DNA from: CAWUKT01 sp964352215
GTDB taxonomy: Bacteria; Bacteroidota; Bacteroidia; J057; JADKCL01
DNA length: 64,000 bases
Reading direction: 5' to 3'
Assembly (NCBI GenBank): GCA_964352215.1
Contig: CAYGRE010000019.1
Location: 1-64,000 of the forward strand
The translations under genes and the position numbers were made by a program. This document shows positions 25,915 to 33,322 of the stretch, one piece after another; position 1 is the stretch's first letter; each line of letters begins with the position of its first letter. Below the pieces are notes generated by a model that did no database searches, had not been told where the DNA came from, and saw nothing but the letters and a program-made list of their open reading frames with translations.

Positions 25915-26811
25915 TCAGGGCAGGTCGTATTTGGGATTCACAGGGAAATAGTCCTTGAGTCTGTCGATATCCCGGTCCCTGATGGCCTGGGCCATTTTGT
26001 TGAATATCCCGGAGAGGTTCACCTTGTTTCCTGGCTTCACGAAGTCATGCCACTCTCCTCCGGAACCGATTTCCTTGAGGGAGCAATTTTGCGCCAGTAA
26101 ACGTGCATTGTATTCCAGGGTGTGTAAGAGCATCTTTTCGACTGGAAATTTCTTTTCAGGGTATTTCCCTCTTTTGAAAGCATCGTAAACCATGAGCTCG
26201 ATGGCGTAAGAGCTTAATTTCCGGTCGTGGTGCTTTTTCCAGACTTTTAGGAGCTGGATGACGGGACGAAAGGGTGGCTGGTTGTGCTTAACCAGCCGAA
26301 TCTGGCGCTGTACATTGGTAACCAATTCTTTGGATGCCTCCCGGTCATACAAGACCAAAAATCTACCCTCATCATCTTTGGAGGTTGATTTGTAGGCACC
26401 AGGCTTTATCTCCATTCCAGGTACCACATCGATCTCAATGGTGTGGGGTGGGACTTCAAAAGTGAGGCATACTGCAACCCTCCCATTCTTCACCAGGGCC
26501 CGGTCCTTGAATCGCTTCTCCAAATCCTTGAACAGGCGATTCTTGATTCCTTTGGCTCCTTTACAAAAACCGTGGCAAAATGGAACTATCAGGTCCAGGT
26601 CGAATCGGAGGTTGATATCAGTTCCCTTTTCGTAGGACCCTGCATTGACCGGCTCTCCCACCCTTTCTTCATGTAGGCGATAGGTCTGCTGTAGAAAGGT
26701 GGCCACTTCTATTCTCAGCTCTTTGTAAGACTGGAGTTGCTTGGCAGGTAACTTATTCCGGTTGTGGGAGTTCAATACCCTGGTGAAATAATGGTTGACT
26801 TCTCTTTTCAT
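25915..26811 (-). CDS. CD-NTase-like nucleotidyltransferase
   Basis: 298 residues with the polymerase-beta-like nucleotidyltransferase core. GS at 58-59 is followed by the metal-binding pair D71 and D73 (FDLDLIVPF), and the third acidic residue is D128 (EIDVVPG). The helical second domain includes PPFRPVIQLLKVWKKHHDR and the OAS-like segment SYAIELMVYDAF. These features fit CD-NTase/OAS/CCA-type enzymes. CD-NTases make cyclic oligonucleotide signals in CBASS defence, but no CBASS effector is adjacent unless the membrane protein upstream acts as one. All three metal ligands are present, so activity is likely. It is eight nt from the membrane-protein gene and 27 nt from the AAA gene. Confidence 0.82.
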   Translation of the reverse strand: MKREVNHYFTRVLNSHNRNKLPAKQLQSYKELRIEVATFLQQTYRLHEERVGEPVNAGSYEKGTDINLRFDLDLIVPFCHGFCKGAKGIKNRLFKDLEKRFKDRALVKNGRVAVCLTFEVPPHTIEIDVVPGMEIKPGAYKSTSKDDEGRFLVLYDREASKELVTNVQRQIRLVKHNQPPFRPVIQLLKVWKKHHDRKLSSYAIELMVYDAFKRGKYPEKKFPVEKMLLHTLEYNARLLAQNCSLKEIGSGGEWHDFVKPGNKVNLSGIFNKMAQAIRDRDIDRLKDYFPVNPKYDLP

Positions 26812-26819
26812 AGCAATGA

Positions 26820-27662
26820 TTATAGACTGAGGTTCGACTTGGAGACATGGGAACCGCCGAGTTTTTGCAAAAGGTTGTCTTCCAGCTTTTCCCGGTAATT
26901 GGCAAAACCAAGAATCTGATTGCGGGTGTCAAGCTGTTCGTTTCGAGGGCCAAAGTAGAGGTAAAGTGCCCCTTCAACCGGTTGCTGAATACAGTCGTTG
27001 ATCCACTGGTTGGTCAGGAATTCAGGAGTTATCGTCTTTAATTCCCGGTGAAAAATGTACAAATCTGCTTCAGCGAGGGGCTGGTTGTCCTTGGGAACCT
27101 GCCAAAACGATTGCACAAACCCCTTGCCCTTGAGGAAATCCTCTAAATCCTGCCCTTGCTCCTCGGAATCCGCGAGGATGCATATCCGGCTGATCGCCTT
27201 GAGTTGTGCGACCTCCTCGTAATCACTGAGAATTGCCAGCAGGATGTGTTTCTTTTCATCGAGAAGCGCATCAACCTTTTCTTTGACCTCTTTATCCACC
27301 TGCTCTGGAAGTTGTTCCTTTAAGTGCTTGTCCACCGCGGCCATCGCTTTATCCTGAGCCGCCTTGATCAAGGTGTTCTTCCCTTGCCGCCAACCTCCAT
27401 ACAAAGCCAAACCAACCACGAAAATGGAGCCAATTATGATCCAGGTCTCCCGGTTGTTCCGCTGTTCAAAGTCCTGGTACTTGATGTCAAATTTATCGAG
27501 CCGCAATTCCAGACGATCCTGAAACAGGAGTTGTTTTTGCTCCAGGAGATCAATGGAAGGATGAATGGAGGTGCTGGTGGAGGTGCTGTCGTCGGCATAC
27601 GTCTCGGTGAAGAGAAGCAAGCAAAATACACCTGCGGTCAGAAATGCAATCGTTCTTTTCAT
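26820..27662 (-). CDS. Membrane-anchored coiled-coil protein with C-terminal alpha/beta domain
   Basis: 280 residues from the ATG at 27662; codons upstream overlap the pentein gene. A signal peptide (MKRTIAFLTAGVFCLLLFTE) is followed by a Ser/Thr-rich region and a coiled coil. A membrane segment near residues 75-90 (IIIGSIFVVGLALYGGW) precedes a Lys/Glu-rich coiled coil (about 90-150). The C-terminal domain (about 160-270) alternates strands and helices (ISRICILADSEEQGQDLEDF, then ADLYIFHREL) like a receiver- or TIR-type Rossmann fold, but no named family is recognised. Its place between the deiminase and nucleotidyltransferase genes makes it a candidate membrane sensor or effector of the operon. 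Confidence 0.65.
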   Translation of the reverse strand: MKRTIAFLTAGVFCLLLFTETYADDSTSTSTSIHPSIDLLEQKQLLFQDRLELRLDKFDIKYQDFEQRNNRETWIIIGSIFVVGLALYGGWRQGKNTLIKAAQDKAMAAVDKHLKEQLPEQVDKEVKEKVDALLDEKKHILLAILSDYEEVAQLKAISRICILADSEEQGQDLEDFLKGKGFVQSFWQVPKDNQPLAEADLYIFHRELKTITPEFLTNQWINDCIQQPVEGALYLYFGPRNEQLDTRNQILGFANYREKLEDNLLQKLGGSHVSKSNLSL

Positions 27663-27675
27663 GGTAAGGATTCGG

Positions 27676-28911
27676 TTAGTAACTGGATCTTTGAAGTACT
27701 TTGGTGATGCAATTGAGGGAAGCTCCCTGGCGGGCATATTGGTCAAAGGCGTTACGGATAAAGGTCACTTTGAAACCCAGGCCTACCAGCGTCTCACGGA
27801 TTTCCTGTTCGTTTTTTTCGCAACCCGGATAGGAAGGGAGGAATATCCTGCGCACGCCGTGAAACCACTCTACCAGCGCATTGTTGTAAGAATAAGGGGT
27901 AAATCTTCGCTTCCCGTCCAATCCCCTCTCCATCTTTCCTCCTATCGGTAGCCGCCACACCTCAAATCTGGGCCCCGGTATTTCCCGACCATATTTTCTC
28001 AATTCAGCTTCCACCTCATCCAATTGCCCATTGAGACGTACCAGTTCTGCCTCTTCTTCTTCATTACAACCGTCAACCTGATCTGGTCGGATCTTTCCAA
28101 GAAAGATCAATTCATCCCCATCTGAATCTTTTCCTCCCAGGGTCAGAAAGAGATCCAGGTGAAAGAATGGCTGACAATTAAATCTCCCCTGATCTACCTG
28201 GATGTTCAATTTGGGCTGGCCTTCCTCCCCGATCCAAACCAGGTATCTGATCCCCAGCAATTCTTTCATCTTTGTGGTGAAGGTTCCCTGGTCCAGTTCA
28301 GGACCATACAATTCCTGGTTTTGCAGCCAGGTTTCTTTCCCGATCAATGCATAGTCATCCCCTACTAAAAGGTTGCCGCCTTCGAAATAGACCGATGAAG
28401 GGCGAATCAGGAATCCTGTTGCACTTGCCACCTGCTCTGCGACCATTCCATTTTTCTCTTGCCCTCTCCCTTTTCCCAGTTCCAGGGTCCGATAGGGTTC
28501 CAGCAAGGCTCCTTCTCCTTGTGCCCCCCTCAGTAGCCAAAACCGGTCCTGTACATACTCACTGTGGTTGTAGTTGTTTTTTCCTCGCTCCTTCCAGCCC
28601 CTGGCCAAGGGTGCCGGAAGGTGGATCAAATGAGGAGATGGGTATAGATGTGACCGCTTCAAGGCTTTTGCAAATTCCTCTTTCGCGATATTTTGAACTT
28701 GGTTGAACTCCTTGGGATTCCCCTCAAAATTGGCAAGGACCAGAAATACCACTCTGTCTCCGAAAGCTTCGAACAACTGGCCGTACCGTTCATAGATATC
28801 ATCAGCCGTAATCTCCGAGGCATCGCCCGGATAGGTGACCAGAATTTGACTGATCTTCCCATAGACGGAGGACAGTGCCGTATATCCGTAATTGTGTAGC
28901 GCAATGCTCAT
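27676..28911 (-). CDS. Pentein-fold deiminase, agmatine deiminase-like
   Basis: 411 residues from the ATG at 28911, which overlaps the upstream stop (ATGA). The residues expected for guanidino-modifying enzymes of the agmatine deiminase type are all present in order: D122 (YVQDRFW), E177 (YFEGGN), H251-x-D253 (FFHLDLFLTLGG) and C401 (GASLNCITKVL). The C-terminal stretch (SYNNALVEWFHGVRRIFLPS to the Cys) has the same layout as agmatine deiminase. The enzyme probably hydrolyses a guanidinium group, either of agmatine, of arginine, or of an arginine in a protein. It is oddly diverged, with an acidic insert (about 283-305), and it lies in an NTPase/nucleotidyltransferase operon rather than a polyamine one. 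Confidence 0.78.
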   Translation of the reverse strand: MSIALHNYGYTALSSVYGKISQILVTYPGDASEITADDIYERYGQLFEAFGDRVVFLVLANFEGNPKEFNQVQNIAKEEFAKALKRSHLYPSPHLIHLPAPLARGWKERGKNNYNHSEYVQDRFWLLRGAQGEGALLEPYRTLELGKGRGQEKNGMVAEQVASATGFLIRPSSVYFEGGNLLVGDDYALIGKETWLQNQELYGPELDQGTFTTKMKELLGIRYLVWIGEEGQPKLNIQVDQGRFNCQPFFHLDLFLTLGGKDSDGDELIFLGKIRPDQVDGCNEEEEAELVRLNGQLDEVEAELRKYGREIPGPRFEVWRLPIGGKMERGLDGKRRFTPYSYNNALVEWFHGVRRIFLPSYPGCEKNEQEIRETLVGLGFKVTFIRNAFDQYARQGASLNCITKVLQRSSY

Positions 28912-29321
28912 TGGTAGGAAAAGGTTGTTGCATCGGAGAAATTGAATCTCAAGGCCCATGGGCCTGATTCATACCAGATTTTTACAGATTCCTCTTCCAG
29001 GTCAAATGCCACTTCATAGGTCCCGACCTGTGGGTCTCCTGCCCGACCCATATCCCTGAGGTCGATCACCACGATCCCCCCAGTAATTGAAGAGTTGAAA
29101 CTCAAATCCGGGTCCCTGGCCGCATCAATTGATACGGTGGTGGAACTGGGACGGTCAACGGTGTTAACCGAATAGACGCCTGATGCAAATCCTATCTGAA
29201 CCGCCGATTGCGAGGTCGTCAGGTCATAGGTCGCTTCAAGGTCACCGTTGCTGTCCAGCACTTCAATCTTTTTGAAATCACTGGAGTAGTGTAAGCTGTA
29301 ATTGCTCTCTGAATAATTCAT
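28908..29321 (-). CDS. Beta-rich hypothetical protein, first gene of the minus-strand operon
   Basis: 137 residues, starting MNYSESNYSLHYSSDFKKIE, with alternating short hydrophobic strands and Gly/Asp turns throughout and almost no helix, so it probably forms an all-beta sandwich or barrel. No signal peptide, metal motif or known family is recognised. The C-terminus (WALRFNFSDATTFSYQ) overlaps the pentein start by ATGA, so it is translationally coupled to it. Being first in an eleven-gene operon, it could be a recognition or carrier component or the substrate of the deiminase; it contains few Arg residues (about five). Function unknown. Confidence 0.6.
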   Translation of the reverse strand: MNYSESNYSLHYSSDFKKIEVLDSNGDLEATYDLTTSQSAVQIGFASGVYSVNTVDRPSSTTVSIDAARDPDLSFNSSITGGIVVIDLRDMGRAGDPQVGTYEVAFDLEEESVKIWYESGPWALRFNFSDATTFSYQ

Positions 29322-29499
29322 TCCGTTTGGGTATTAATTAAGATTTCACAATGGTCGCGATTGAGGAAGAAGAGGGAAAACGAATTCCCATGATTTATTT
29401 GACCTATGCTATGTGTTGTGTTGGTTAGAATATTGTCCCCAACCCATGATAAATACTCAAAAAAGGCTAAATTGATCTTCCACTATTTTGACTTACCCC

Positions 29500-31008
29500 A
29501 TGGTTGATTTCTATCTTTTGGAATTGGTCCGCAGCCTGGAACCATCTGAGATCCGCCAGGTATATCAATATGCCGGCCAGGCAAAGAGACCTTCCAAACG
29601 GAAGGGAGGTGACGAAACGCCCTCCCTGTACCTTCAGCTATTCGGAGCTTTGACGAATTTTTCTCCCCACAGCGAGGACGAGTTCAAACAGCAGGTGAAG
29701 GACGAAGAATTCATGGTTAACTACGCTTTCAACAAAAGCTATCTTCAGCAGATGATCCTGGATGCCATGAGAAGCTTCAGACGACGTGGATCAAAGGACA
29801 AACCCGCGGTGGTACGTGCCCGTGAAATGTTGGAGGATGCATTGTTTCTCCGGAAAAAGCTTCAATTCAAGTTGGCGTGGAAAATGCTGAAAAAAGCAAA
29901 GAAGGTGGCCGAAGAGATCGAACTGCATGAATCATTGCTGGAGATTCTCAGAACTGAACGTCGCTTTTTGATGGAAGGGCAGCAACTTAAGGACTGGGTT
30001 TTACTGGGAAAACGCTTGGCGGAAATGCGGGAGGTCGCCGAGACGGTGGCGATGAAGTATGAAATGCTGGAACAAAGGGATCTCTTGTTTTCCCAATCCC
30101 GAAAATCTGCCCGTCCCCGAGGCCAGGAATCGATTGATTTCCTGACACAGTTCAAGCAGCATCCTCTCATAAAAAGCATCCCCCGTACTTCCTGCTTTGA
30201 TATTCGGATCAACCACCATTTGTGCCGGGCACTCATTCACCAGTTGGAAGGTAATATAAACGCTTCCTGGCGCCACCACCTGGTCATCTTCAGGCTTTGG
30301 CAAGGCAAGCCCCTCCTACGGGAAGAGCGCTCTCTAGATTTCATCGCGGCTGTCAATAATTTTTTATCCCTTTCTCTGGCAACCGAAAACCTTACCCACT
30401 TTCCTGAGGCCATCAAACTCCTGCAAGAGGGACCATTTCCTTCGCCACTTGAGAAATCAGAAGCCTTACAAGGTGAGCTCTACAATCGGCTTCAATACGC
30501 TCTCCTCCTTTCAGATTGGGAGGCTGGGGAAGAGGTGATCCGGAAATTTCACCGGCATAAGAAGATCATTGCCGCCATGGCCCTGCCTTCCCGGATCACT
30601 GCTTTTTACCACAGCTTCGTGAACATTTATTTTCTACAAGGGAAGTATAAACTCGCAGCTAAATGGAACAACCGTCTACTTGAAACAGCTACCTCAGGGG
30701 TTCGGCAGGATCTGATTTTGAGTGCCCGGCTGGTTCAGGTGGTTATTTCCTATCAGTTGGGAGATGTGGAGGGGCTTGACAACCATCTGCGGCAACTGGA
30801 CTATCACCTCGAAAAAGTCAATGGCAAAAGAAGATTCGAACACCTGCTACTGGAGTTCCTGGAGCAAATGAAGAAACGACAAGGGTTAAGTGATGCGGAA
30901 CATGCTTTTCAACACCTCCATGCAAGTATGGAAGATCTCAAAAATGATCCTGACGAACATAGGGCTACGGGGCTGGACTTGGTTTTGCATTGGCTACGCA
31001 GCCATTGA
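29500..31008 (+). CDS. Large helical repeat protein (TPR-like), unknown function
   Basis: 502 residues from the ATG at 29500 (a TTG four codons upstream also fits). It is almost entirely helical and resembles a TPR-type solenoid, for example LYNRLQYALLLSDWEAGEEV and AFYHSFVNIYFLQGKYKLAA near residues 330-400. The N-terminus (VDFYLLELVRSLEPSEIRQV) recalls that of the minus-strand protein at 41536-42939, so both may belong to one lineage-specific family of helical proteins. It is divergent from the minus-strand operon; the 178 nt between holds both promoters, but no clear -7 box is visible. Confidence 0.6.
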   Translation: MVDFYLLELVRSLEPSEIRQVYQYAGQAKRPSKRKGGDETPSLYLQLFGALTNFSPHSEDEFKQQVKDEEFMVNYAFNKSYLQQMILDAMRSFRRRGSKDKPAVVRAREMLEDALFLRKKLQFKLAWKMLKKAKKVAEEIELHESLLEILRTERRFLMEGQQLKDWVLLGKRLAEMREVAETVAMKYEMLEQRDLLFSQSRKSARPRGQESIDFLTQFKQHPLIKSIPRTSCFDIRINHHLCRALIHQLEGNINASWRHHLVIFRLWQGKPLLREERSLDFIAAVNNFLSLSLATENLTHFPEAIKLLQEGPFPSPLEKSEALQGELYNRLQYALLLSDWEAGEEVIRKFHRHKKIIAAMALPSRITAFYHSFVNIYFLQGKYKLAAKWNNRLLETATSGVRQDLILSARLVQVVISYQLGDVEGLDNHLRQLDYHLEKVNGKRRFEHLLLEFLEQMKKRQGLSDAEHAFQHLHASMEDLKNDPDEHRATGLDLVLHWLRSH

Positions 31009-31106
31009 ATTCATGATAGGCGTCTGCGGGGTGGAACCAGTAGCTGGGGGGGAGTAGAATTTGTTTGCCTGATGTTGCGGTGTTAGGGAGGCATAAATAG
31101 AACCAA

Positions 31107-31138
31107 AAATGCCTGACTCAATGAAGAATCAGGCATTT
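31107..31138 (-). terminator. Hairpin terminator of tRNA-Asp
   Basis: Perfect 10-bp arms (AAATGCCTGA at 31107-31116 and TCAGGCATTT at 31129-31138) with a 12-nt loop lie 11 nt beyond the tRNA 3' end. On the minus strand the hairpin is followed by a T-rich stretch. It can also stop transcription from the + strand gene ending at 31008. Confidence 0.6.
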
Positions 31139-31149
31139 GCCGTTATAGT

Positions 31150-31226
31150 TGGCGGTCCGGACGGGACTCGAACCCGCGACCTCCTGCGTGACAGGCAGGC
31201 ATTCTAACCAACTGAACTACCGGACC
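31150..31226 (-). tRNA. tRNA-Asp (anticodon GTC), CCA encoded
   Basis: The minus strand folds into a full cloverleaf. The acceptor arms GGTCCGG and CCGGACC pair over seven bp, the anticodon loop is CTGTCAC with anticodon GTC, and the T arm is GCGGG/CCCGT around TTCGAGT. Discriminator base G and an encoded CCA (31150-31152) close the 3' end. The adjacent noncoding DNA is repeat-rich, and tRNA genes are common integration points, but no integrase or attachment duplication was seen. Confidence 0.95.
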
Positions 31227-31242
31227 ATTTAAGAACGGAATG

Positions 31243-31272
31243 CAAATATACGCATCCCGCAGAAAGCCGCAA
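31243..31272 (-). promoter_or_regulatory. Bacteroidota-type promoter of tRNA-Asp
   Basis: On the minus strand TTG (31272-31270) is followed by exactly 19 nt and TATATTTG (31250-31243), matching the Bacteroidota -33/-7 consensus TTG-N19-TAnnTTTG. It ends 16 nt upstream of the mature tRNA 5' end. Confidence 0.75.
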
Positions 31273-31377
31273 GCCCTTCAGCCAATTTTCAAGCACTTTT
31301 TTTCAGCTGTACTAGACAACCCCTTCTTTTTCAGGGTGTAATAATTTGTGTAAAGGACTGGGGCAGACAAAGTCAAA

Positions 31378-31500
31378 TATTGATCACGGGAAATAAAAGA
31401 ATGATTATCCTGGATATAAATATTGATCACAGGAAATAAACGAATGATCAGGCTGGATATAAAGAATGACCACCCTGGATATAAAAAATGATCCCTGGAT
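31378..31500. repeat. Tandem 43-bp repeat, left arm of a noncoding repeat field
   Basis: Two near-identical 43-bp units (31378-31420 and 31421-31463) follow each other without a gap, each running from TATTGATCAC to CTGGATATAAA. Two shortened units follow (31464-31485 and 31486-31500), keeping the GAATGA and CTGGATATAAA parts. No open frame with a natural composition covers them. The core ATCCTGGATATA is the reverse complement of the core of the repeats at 31563-31676. Confidence 0.8.
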
Positions 31501-31562
31501 TTTTAGGGGGATTCCCTCCAAGGTTGTGTATTACTTGTAGTGAATCCGTAACAGCACATTAT

Positions 31563-31676
31563 TATCCTATATCCAAGATATTCTCCTGGAAGATTACAGT
31601 TTGATCCTATATCCAAGATATTCTCCTGGAAGATTACTTTTGATCCTGTATCCAGGATATTCACCCGTAAAAACAC
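31563..31676. repeat. Tandem repeat of about 40 bp, right arm of the repeat field
   Basis: Three copies of a roughly 35-bp core lie at 31563-31597, 31603-31637 and 31642-31676. The first two are identical except for the first base; the third is diverged. Each core starts ATCCTATATCCAAGATATTC or close to it. The TATATCCAAGAT core is the inverted form of the left-arm motif, so the two arms can pair in RNA. They lie directly upstream of the secreted protein gene at 31719. Confidence 0.8.
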
Positions 31677-31718
31677 ATTGCTATACAGAAAACCTCTATC
31701 AACTCACCTATTACTACC

Positions 31719-32627
31719 ATGAAATTCAAATTTTTACTCTTGACCCTGCTCTTTGTCTCTACCTCAGGATTTTCCCAAACCTGGGCACCGGATGGAGCCA
31801 AATGGCACTACACCCTTAACTTTTTATCAGCCACTTATTACTCCTACAATTCATACACGGTTCAGGGAGACACAGTAATCAATGGCACTACTTGTAGTCG
31901 ATTGCGAAGGCACACCTATTCCTGTAATTATCGTCCCGATACGGAATATATGTACCGGGACAGCAACAAAGTATATTTCTGGAACTCAGGAGACAGTAGT
32001 TTCAGCTTACTGTATGACTTTGGAGCCCAAACAGGTGACTCGTACAAGATTGCCCCGGTTGAAACGATTTTTCCTACTCCCCCGTACGATACGATTACCG
32101 TTACGGTGGATTCCGTCTACACCCTCAATATCAATGGTCAGAACAGACAAGTCCAGGTAGTACATCAATCGCGTGCTGCCTGGCCCAACATTGTTACCAA
32201 TCACTCTATCATTGAAGGAATCGGTTCAACCTGGCAAATGTTTACCTGGGACAACATTATCTGTGATTCCCAATGGGACCGGGAATTGAGGTGTTATGAA
32301 GACACACTCCTGGGCGCTTACAATACTGAGGTTGCGGATAGCTGTGACGAAGAATTTTTTGGGACCACCGCGATGGATCAAGGAATCCAATCTCACTTTA
32401 CCGTTTACCCCAAGCCAGCTTCGGAATTTGTCTCCTGGAAGGGAGTCGAAAACGGATATGTAAAAGCCAGGTTAATTGATATCAAAGGCCAGGTGATCCG
32501 GGAGGTGGAGACCGCTGAAAGAAAGATCGATGTGCGGGAATTGGAAAATGGACTCTATTTTATCGAAGTGGAGGAAGAATCCGGACGAGTCTCGAGGGAT
32601 AAATTTCTTCTGATGACCGGGAATTGA
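31719..32627 (+). CDS. Secreted protein with T9SS C-terminal sorting domain
   Basis: 302 residues. A signal peptide (MKFKFLLLTLLFVSTSGFSQ) is followed by a beta-rich extracellular region with several Cys (CSRLRRHTYSC). The last 70 or so residues (from FTVYPKPASEFVSW through LENGLYFIEVEEESGR to KFLLMTGN) form a type A T9SS sorting domain, which takes the protein through the outer membrane and is removed or used for surface anchoring. No enzymatic motif is visible in the middle region. It is preceded by the noncoding repeat field. Confidence 0.82.
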   Translation: MKFKFLLLTLLFVSTSGFSQTWAPDGAKWHYTLNFLSATYYSYNSYTVQGDTVINGTTCSRLRRHTYSCNYRPDTEYMYRDSNKVYFWNSGDSSFSLLYDFGAQTGDSYKIAPVETIFPTPPYDTITVTVDSVYTLNINGQNRQVQVVHQSRAAWPNIVTNHSIIEGIGSTWQMFTWDNIICDSQWDRELRCYEDTLLGAYNTEVADSCDEEFFGTTAMDQGIQSHFTVYPKPASEFVSWKGVENGYVKARLIDIKGQVIREVETAERKIDVRELENGLYFIEVEEESGRVSRDKFLLMTGN

Positions 32628-32652
32628 CGCAAACAAAAGTAGCCCCTCCCCA

Positions 32653-32674
32653 GAAACTGATATTTATCAGTTTC
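32653..32674. promoter_or_regulatory. 22-bp near-perfect palindrome, candidate operator
   Basis: Arms GAAACTGATA (32653-32662) and TATCAGTTTC (32665-32674) are perfect reverse complements around a two-nt centre. The site lies 25 nt after the upstream stop and 73 nt before the gene at 32748. It is followed by a C run rather than a T run, which argues against an intrinsic terminator and for a protein-binding site, though no linked regulator is visible. Confidence 0.4.
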
Positions 32675-32747
32675 CCCCCTGAGGCGGCTCAGCATACCAA
32701 ATTCAAATAAGTCGGAACATTGCCTTGAACATAAATCAATAAATACA

Positions 32748-33167
32748 ATGACTCCAACGATAGAATTGAACCCCGGCGAAGTAAAAATCAAATTCAATAG
32801 CCCCGTTACCGGGAAAACGACATTTGCTGAATTGGGCCTGAAAGACGAAGACCTCTTCTTTGAAGGTGGCTTGCTCCGCATGGTTTTCGACCTTGAAGGT
32901 ATCGGAGAGCATAATTACTATGCCGTTCCAACCATTGAGGTGGGATACGTGGAAGAGATGGCAGAAACCCATTGGCAGTGCGACTTCAATGAAGAAACCA
33001 TCCTGGATAAGATGGATCACCATGGCCGCAGCACCGTGGTTCTCATGAACCGTCAAAAGCTGGCCGATCTGGAGCATCATCACAAGAACCGCCTCATCCT
33101 CCACGCAGAATTTACTCAACCGGCCCATGTACTGGCCGATCAGTCCTATATCAATTTTTTCAAGTAG
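32748..33167 (+). CDS. Hypothetical acidic protein
   Basis: 139 residues with no signal peptide. It is beta-rich in the first half (PGEVKIKFNSPVTGKTTFAE) with a His/Asp-rich centre (KMDHHGRS) and another His cluster (EHHHKNR near 108), so metal binding is conceivable but unproven. No family is recognised. It has its own upstream palindrome (32653-32674) and a strong terminator after it, so it is probably a single-gene transcript. Confidence 0.6.
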   Translation: MTPTIELNPGEVKIKFNSPVTGKTTFAELGLKDEDLFFEGGLLRMVFDLEGIGEHNYYAVPTIEVGYVEEMAETHWQCDFNEETILDKMDHHGRSTVVLMNRQKLADLEHHHKNRLILHAEFTQPAHVLADQSYINFFK

Positions 33168-33191
33168 AAACCATCCTGTAAGTAGAGCCTT

Positions 33192-33219
33192 AGGCGGCCT
33201 CCTATCCCGGAGGCCGCCT
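33192..33219 (+). terminator. Intrinsic terminator
   Basis: Perfect 11-bp GC-rich arms (AGGCGGCCTCC at 33192-33202 and GGAGGCCGCCT at 33209-33219) with a six-nt loop, followed by CTGTTTT. It ends the transcript of the 139-residue gene. Confidence 0.8.
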
Positions 33220-33259
33220 CTGTTTTAGAATCAGAATAATACGGATTTCGAATAAACTC

Positions 33260-33289
33260 CTGACCAAACGAACATTTTCCCTATCTTTG
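33260..33289 (+). promoter_or_regulatory. Promoter of accA
   Basis: CTG (33260-33262), 19 nt, then TATCTTTG (33282-33289): a Bacteroidota -33/-7 pair with one mismatch in the -33 box. It leaves a 33-nt leader before the accA ATG at 33323, which also supports that start over a TTG at 33287 lying inside the -7 box. Confidence 0.65.
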
Positions 33290-33322
33290 TTGACTTGGTA
33301 TCTAATAACCTTATACCGGTTT

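Noticed and set aside
15384..29321. Assignment of the minus-strand operon to Mokosh or CBASS
   Set aside because: Mokosh combines the helicase and PLD activities differently, and no CBASS effector is present; the Ycf46, DUF1257, DUF2997 and pentein genes fit neither.
31150..31226. tRNA-Asp as an attachment site for an integrated element
   Set aside because: No integrase and no duplicated tRNA 3' end were found in the window.
31378..31676. CRISPR array
   Set aside because: The units are contiguous tandem repeats with no unique spacers, and no cas gene is in the window.
31601..31819. Open frame of 72 codons through the right repeat array
   Set aside because: It consists of translated repeat units and overlaps the signal peptide region of the T9SS gene in another frame.
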